From the NCBI GenBank assembly GCA_028289425.1, contig JANQPL010000012.1, positions 1-64,000 of the forward strand: a DNA stretch of 64,000 bases, read 5' to 3'. Shown piece after piece: positions 60,019-64,000 of the stretch (position 1 is its first letter; each line of letters starts with the position of its first letter). The DNA is from Alphaproteobacteria bacterium (GTDB lineage: Bacteria > Pseudomonadota > Alphaproteobacteria > JANQMY01). A model generated the notes under the pieces. That model did no database searches and had not been told where the DNA came from. It was given only the letters and a program-made list of their open reading frames with translations. Made by a program: the position numbers and the translations under genes.

Positions 60019-61146
60019 ATGAATTTTGACTTTTCCGACGACCAGAAATTTTTGAAGGAGCAGGCGCGCAAGTTCTTGAGCGAACAATGCCCTCCCGCCG
60101 TCATGCGCGCGGTGCTCGAAGGCGACCAGTCCTACGACGAAAAATTGTGGAAGGCGATCGTCGAAATGGGATGGACCGGCACCACCATCCCCGAGTCCTA
60201 TGGTGGACTTGGGCTTGGCCATTTGGAACTGTGCGTCATCGCGGAAGAATTGGGGCGCGCCATTGCGCCGGTGCCGTTCTCGTCATCGGTTTATCTGGCC
60301 ACCGAAGCTCTGTTGCTTTCCGGTTCGGAGGAGCAAAAGCAGACTTATTTGCCGAAACTTGTGACCGGCGATGCGATCGGCACCTTGGCCATTGCCGAAA
60401 GCGCTCAACAGCCGCTGCCCAAGAACATTCATCTGTCGGCCGATGGCGGCAAGCTGACCGGCACCAAACTCGGCGTGCCCGACGGCGACATCGCTACGTT
60501 TTGCGTGGTCGCTGCCAAGACCGGGAACGACGACAGCGAGCGGTCGATTTCCCTGTTCCTAGTCGATCTGACCGGTCCTGGCGTGAAGCGGGAACGCGTA
60601 AAGTCAATCGACCCCTCCCGTTCGCAGGCAACCGTCATATTCGACGGTGCCCCGGCCGATCCATTGGGCGCGGCCGGTGACGGCTGGCAAATCGCCAAAG
60701 AAGTGCTCGACCGCGCTGCCATTCTCACCGCCTTTGAACAAGTGGGCGGCGCCGACGTCTGTCTCGACATGGCCAAGACGTATGCCATGGAGCGGTATGC
60801 CTTCGGCCGGTTGATCGGGTCCTATCAAGCGATCAAACACAAGCTGGCGGACATGTACATCCACACGGAGCTTGCTCGCTCGAACGCCTATTACGGCGCT
60901 TGGGCACTTCATACGAATGCGGCGGAACTTCCGACCGCGGCCGCAGGTGCACGCGTCTCGGCCACCAAGGCGTCCACCTATGCGGCGGAAGAGAACATCC
61001 AGACCCATGGCGGTGTGGGCTACACCTGGGAATATGACTGTCAGCTTTTCTATAAGCGCGCCCGGTTGCTGGCGGCAAACCTGGGCAGCGCCCGGGTTTG
61101 GAAAGACAAGCTGGTTTCACAACTCGAAACGCGCAACGCCGCGTAA
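60019..61146 (+). CDS. Acyl-CoA dehydrogenase (pair 2, first)
   Basis: A 375-residue flavoprotein. LSEQCPPAVMRAVLEGD starts the N-terminal helical domain, ESAQQPLP the middle, and the C-terminal domain has FGRLIGSYQAIKHKLADMYI and IQTHGGVGYTWEYDCQLFYKRARLLA. This C-terminal motif is the type found in the non-standard partner of heteromeric acyl-CoA dehydrogenases. It lies 11 bases before a second full-length acyl-CoA dehydrogenase gene. No ligase or thiolase gene is adjacent. Confidence 0.9.
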   Translation: MNFDFSDDQKFLKEQARKFLSEQCPPAVMRAVLEGDQSYDEKLWKAIVEMGWTGTTIPESYGGLGLGHLELCVIAEELGRAIAPVPFSSSVYLATEALLLSGSEEQKQTYLPKLVTGDAIGTLAIAESAQQPLPKNIHLSADGGKLTGTKLGVPDGDIATFCVVAAKTGNDDSERSISLFLVDLTGPGVKRERVKSIDPSRSQATVIFDGAPADPLGAAGDGWQIAKEVLDRAAILTAFEQVGGADVCLDMAKTYAMERYAFGRLIGSYQAIKHKLADMYIHTELARSNAYYGAWALHTNAAELPTAAAGARVSATKASTYAAEENIQTHGGVGYTWEYDCQLFYKRARLLAANLGSARVWKDKLVSQLETRNAA

Positions 61147-61157
61147 AGGAGCACATC

Positions 61158-62390
61158 ATGGATTTCAACGACACACCGGAAGAAGCCAAGTTTCGTGCCG
61201 ATGTAAAAGAGTGGCTTGCGGCCAATGCAAAGCCAAAGTCTGACGGCGGCGTGCCTAAGCGGCGGTATGAAACCGGCAAGGATGAAATTGCCTGGGCAAA
61301 AGAGTGGCAGGCGAAAAAAGCCGATGCCGGATATGCCGCCATCACCTGGCCTAAAGAGTTGGGCGGGCTTGGCGGTACGCCGATGCAGAGTGTGATCTAC
61401 AACCAAGAAGAATCCAATTACGAGATACCGCCGGGCATTTTCGGCATCGGTCTTGGCATGTGCATCCCGACGGTTATGAAGCATGGCAGCAAAGATCTGA
61501 ATGACCGGTACGTGCAAAAAGCGCTGCGCGGTGAGGAAATTTGGTGCCAGCTGTTCTCGGAACCGGCGGGCGGTTCGGACGTGGCCGGTTTGCGGACGAA
61601 AGCCGAAAAACAAGGCGACAAATGGATCGTCAACGGTCAAAAAGTATGGACGACCGGCGCGCAGTTCTCCGACTACGGTTTGCTTATTGCACGGACGGAC
61701 CCCGATGTGCCCAAGCACAAGGGGATTACGGCCTTCATTGTCGACATGAAGCATCCCGGCGTCGAGGTGCGTCCAATCAAACAGGCATCCGGCGATTCCG
61801 GATTCAATGAAGTGTTTTTCACCGACGTGGAAATCAATGACGATCATCGTCTGGACGAAGTTGGCAATGGCTGGAAAGTATCGCTTACCACGCTCATGAA
61901 TGAACGTATGTCCATCGGCGGCGGTGGGGGCGGTCCGTCCATCTCGGAGCTCATTGATCTTGCCAAGACCGTTGAACTCGAATCCGGACCGGCCATCCAA
62001 GACGGCGCGGTGCGTGAAAGGATTGCCGACTGGTATGTACAAGGTCAGGGGCTTGCCTATACCCGCTATCGGGCCCTGACCGCGCTTAGCAAGGGGGCTA
62101 TTCCCGGACCGGAAAACTCCATCGGCAAGGTTGTCGGCGCCAAGCGCATGCAGGATATGGCGGCGTTTGGGCTCGATTTGCTGGACATGGCCGGCGGTGC
62201 CGTGGGCGGGGAGCAGGCCGATACGATCCAAACCATGCAAAACATCTATCTATCGGCGCCCGGATTGCGGATCGCCGGCGGCACGGACGAAATCCTGCGT
62301 AACATTATTGCCGAACGGGTGCTTGGTCTTCCCGGCGATATCCGCGTCGACAAGGAAGTGGCGTTTAAGGAACTGCCGACGGGCAAATGA
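61158..62390 (+). CDS. Acyl-CoA dehydrogenase (pair 2, second)
   Basis: A 410-residue flavoprotein starting at ATG 61158 after aaaggagc. EIWCQLFSEPAGGSDVAGLRTKAEKQGDKWIVNGQKVWTTGAQ is the FAD and substrate block (SEPxxGSD, NGxKxWTTxA). The C-terminal YLSAPGLRIAGGTDEILRNIIAERVLGLP is standard. It and its upstream partner likely form an alpha2beta2 acyl-CoA dehydrogenase. It is followed by a palindromic repeat, not by another metabolic gene. Confidence 0.93.
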   Translation: MDFNDTPEEAKFRADVKEWLAANAKPKSDGGVPKRRYETGKDEIAWAKEWQAKKADAGYAAITWPKELGGLGGTPMQSVIYNQEESNYEIPPGIFGIGLGMCIPTVMKHGSKDLNDRYVQKALRGEEIWCQLFSEPAGGSDVAGLRTKAEKQGDKWIVNGQKVWTTGAQFSDYGLLIARTDPDVPKHKGITAFIVDMKHPGVEVRPIKQASGDSGFNEVFFTDVEINDDHRLDEVGNGWKVSLTTLMNERMSIGGGGGGPSISELIDLAKTVELESGPAIQDGAVRERIADWYVQGQGLAYTRYRALTALSKGAIPGPENSIGKVVGAKRMQDMAAFGLDLLDMAGGAVGGEQADTIQTMQNIYLSAPGLRIAGGTDEILRNIIAERVLGLPGDIRVDKEVAFKELPTGK

Positions 62391-62408
62391 AGTACTTGGT
62401 ACATTGTC

Positions 62409-62537
62409 ACCCCGGATGCGCTGCAGCATGAAATGACGCTGCGCTGATCCGGAGTCTATGCAGACGTCATGCAACCAAAATGGATCCCGGATCTGCAGCG
62501 CATCACTGCGTGCTGCGCAGCGTCCGGGATGACGTGA
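62409..62537. repeat. Pair of palindromic repeats behind the acyl-CoA dehydrogenases
   Basis: Unit 1 (62412-62452) has ccggat/atccgg arms around gcgctgcagc and gctgcgc blocks. Unit 2 (62484-62530) has atcccgga/tccgggat arms around ctgcagcgca and tgctgcgcag. They are the CCGGGAT-ended palindromes common between alphaproteobacterial genes and likely end transcription from both sides. Confidence 0.7.
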
Positions 62538-62544
62538 TTTTGTT

Positions 62545-63009
62545 TTAATGGCACTTCTTGAGTTGGCGTTTGAGTAGCCAATAGTTCACCGGCCAGGCGG
62601 CCAAGAAGCCCGCCGGGATGGCAGCGATCATGCCAATCCAAAACACAGGTTCGAAGATGGACTTGGCATGCACGCCGCCGACGGCGTAAGCGGTCACATT
62701 CATGCCGATTTCCATGGCGGTGATCGACACCAACTCGCCGATCCAGACAATGCTCATGGCTTGTTGCAGGGTCAGTCCCTCGCGCCGCATCAGCGGGCCT
62801 AAGGTGAAGGCAAAGCCGAATACGTATGCCAGGAATATAGCTAGACCCATGGTGGCCCAAGGGCCAAGACCGGCCGACACGCCGATGAACAGGCCCAGGA
62901 TTTCGCCAACCGCGCAGCCCGTCAGACAATGCAGCGTGGCATGGGCCGCCGACACCAAGCTGGTGTCGTGTTTGTGACAAGCTTCGTCGTGAGTCTGATG
63001 CGCCGTCAT
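62545..63009 (-). CDS. DUF4396 domain membrane protein
   Basis: A 154-residue protein with a His/Cys-rich N-terminus (HQTHDEACHKHDTS) and four membrane helices. ATLHCLTGCAVGEILGLFIG and GMNVTAYAVGG are typical of DUF4396. The family often sits beside copper genes. Here it is next to a multicopper oxidase, and the His/Cys-rich start would suit metal binding. ATG at 63009 is chosen. The gene follows the oxidase gene by 13 bases on the same strand. Confidence 0.82.
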   Translation of the reverse strand: MTAHQTHDEACHKHDTSLVSAAHATLHCLTGCAVGEILGLFIGVSAGLGPWATMGLAIFLAYVFGFAFTLGPLMRREGLTLQQAMSIVWIGELVSITAMEIGMNVTAYAVGGVHAKSIFEPVFWIGMIAAIPAGFLAAWPVNYWLLKRQLKKCH

Positions 63010-63022
63010 GGTGTGTCCTTCG

Positions 63023-64000
63023 TCAAAGCTGAATGTTGTCCCGCTCAAGATCAGCATCGCTGGCGACTGTCGCCATCGTGCCATCTGGAGCCTGGTACCA
63101 ACCGGGATCGTCGTAACTGTCCAATTGATCTCGCACCTTCAAGATCGTGAACATGCCGCCCATAGTGATGTAATCATGGGGGCCCTGCGCGCCCACCATG
63201 GGAATTGAGTTTTCGGGGACGGCCATGTGGCCCATGGCAATGTGTTTTCCCATATCGCCCATGCCGTCTGTTCCCATGGCCATGGCGCGGGGGAGCAAAG
63301 AGGCGGTCAGCGCCTGCATGGCCTGCGGGTCGAGACCGATCATATTGGGTAGGTCGTGTCCCATCTGGTTCATCACGTGGTGGGTCATGTGGCAGTGCAT
63401 GGCCCAGTCGCCGGGATTGTCGGCGATAAACTCGATTGTCCGTGTACTGCCGGTGGGGACAAGGACGGTGGTTTCGGGCCATTGAGCGGTTTCGGAAATA
63501 GGCCCGCCATCGGTTTCTGTTACGTTAAATGTGTGCCCATGCAGGTGCATCGGGTGATGATCCATGGCGCTCAGATTCCCGAATCTTATTCGCACTCGGT
63601 CGTTCGTTTTCGCGACCAACGGCGCCGTTCCCGGAAAGCACTTTCCGTTAAGTGTCAGCACATTGAAATCGGTCATTTCGTTGGGGTCGGGGCGATAAGT
63701 GCCCGGCCGCATGTGCCATTCGCTCAGCAGGTAAGCAAAATCCCGGTCGGGGCGCGGCCCCGCCGGCGCACGCGGGTGAACGACAAAAAGGCCCATCAGA
63801 CCTAAGGCCATTTGAGTCATCTCGTCATGGTGCGAGTGATACATAAACGTGCCGTGCTGGCGCAGCATGAATTCATACTTAAATGTTTCGCCGGGCTGGA
63901 TCGCCCGCTGACTTAATCCGCCCACGCCATCCATGCCGCTGGGAACGATCAGGCCATGCCAATGCACGGTGGTGGGGGCCTTGAGCTTGTTCGTTACATA
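63023..64000 (-). CDS. Multicopper oxidase (5' end outside window)
   Basis: About 325 residues are visible, open to the window edge. The frame starts with TVHWHGL, a type-2/3 copper His pair, and contains TFMYHSHHDEMTQM, MDHHPMHLHGHTFNVTE and the C-terminal AMHCHMTHHVMNQMGHD, which together give the four copper-binding His motifs, including the HCHxxxHxxxxM type-1 site. The Met-rich segment MGTDGMGDMGKHIAMGHM suggests copper binding as in CueO/CopA. Likely a copper-detoxifying or laccase-like oxidase. The N-terminus and signal are not in view. Confidence 0.92.
   Translation of the reverse strand, partial: YVTNKLKAPTTVHWHGLIVPSGMDGVGGLSQRAIQPGETFKYEFMLRQHGTFMYHSHHDEMTQMALGLMGLFVVHPRAPAGPRPDRDFAYLLSEWHMRPGTYRPDPNEMTDFNVLTLNGKCFPGTAPLVAKTNDRVRIRFGNLSAMDHHPMHLHGHTFNVTETDGGPISETAQWPETTVLVPTGSTRTIEFIADNPGDWAMHCHMTHHVMNQMGHDLPNMIGLDPQAMQALTASLLPRAMAMGTDGMGDMGKHIAMGHMAVPENSIPMVGAQGPHDYITMGGMFTILKVRDQLDSYDDPGWYQAPDGTMATVASDADLERDNIQL

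Noticed and set aside
1-64000. tRNA, rRNA, CRISPR, transposase or prophage genes
   Set aside because: None found on either strand; the repeats present are short palindromic elements.

Overview
The window reads as a stretch of chromosome from an alphaproteobacterium, most likely Hyphomicrobiales-like. The reasons are family-level: the ccmI/ccmE/ccmF/ccmH (cycHJKL-type) cytochrome c genes, the DUF2849 - nitrite/sulfite reductase - DUF934 sulfur block, split DUF1254/DUF1214 genes, DUF1491, DUF2336 and DUF5330-like proteins, a PhoPQ/FeuPQ-like two-component system, and dispersed palindromic repeats of the type common in this class. No rRNA, tRNA, CRISPR array, transposase or prophage was seen. 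Coding density is high and most genes are housekeeping or central metabolism.

Layout. 1-6.2 kb: end of a TonB-dependent receptor, two small conserved proteins, then prfC (RF3) - MscS channel - a 59-codon gene recognised here as arfA, facing a DUF2336 gene. 6.3-9.6 kb: class III aminotransferase, ornithine decarboxylase and a PqiA-like membrane protein. 9.6-13.6 kb: methyltransferase, sulfite reductase block, cold-shock protein. 13.6-19.5 kb: an NMT1/THI5-type ABC transporter, DUF1254/DUF1214 pair, PBP1A. 19.8-22.8 kb: SDR plus two acyl-CoA dehydrogenases. 22.8-27.4 kb: two PepSY-like periplasmic proteins, a PhoPQ-like system, YihY. 27.5-30 kb: a small accessory-looking segment with an XRE regulator, an 80-aa protein and a 468-aa protein of unknown function. 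30-34 kb: two CoA-transferases and glutathione-dependent formaldehyde dehydrogenase. 34-39 kb: cytochrome c maturation. 39-46 kb: hydrolase/OsmC fusion, MFS transporter, HU, glnE. 46-52.2 kb: speE/speD divergent pair, then a three-gene operon of two FAD oxidoreductases and a GcvT-like protein. 52-55.6 kb: PAS histidine kinase with a degenerate receiver, then a DnaA-box cluster. 55.6-64 kb: pepN, HAD phosphatase, conserved hypothetical, a second acyl-CoA dehydrogenase pair, DUF4396 and a multicopper oxidase cut by the window edge.

Two signals stand out. First, the arfA candidate at 4874-5053 has an intrinsic terminator (10-bp stem, six T) inside its coding sequence, 28 nt before its stop codon, so most transcripts should be non-stop. 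This is the self-sensing design known for ArfA ribosome-rescue factors. Second, the dyad GCGCAC-N3-GTGCGC occurs as three tandem copies in the divergent promoter between the XRE regulator and the 80-aa gene. It occurs again, once each, in front of ornithine decarboxylase and between speE and speD, about 110 nt from the odc and speE start codons. This suggests an uncharacterised polyamine regulon run by that XRE protein, with the 80-aa protein as a new member.

All calls come from reading sequence and recalling family motifs. No database or structure search was run.
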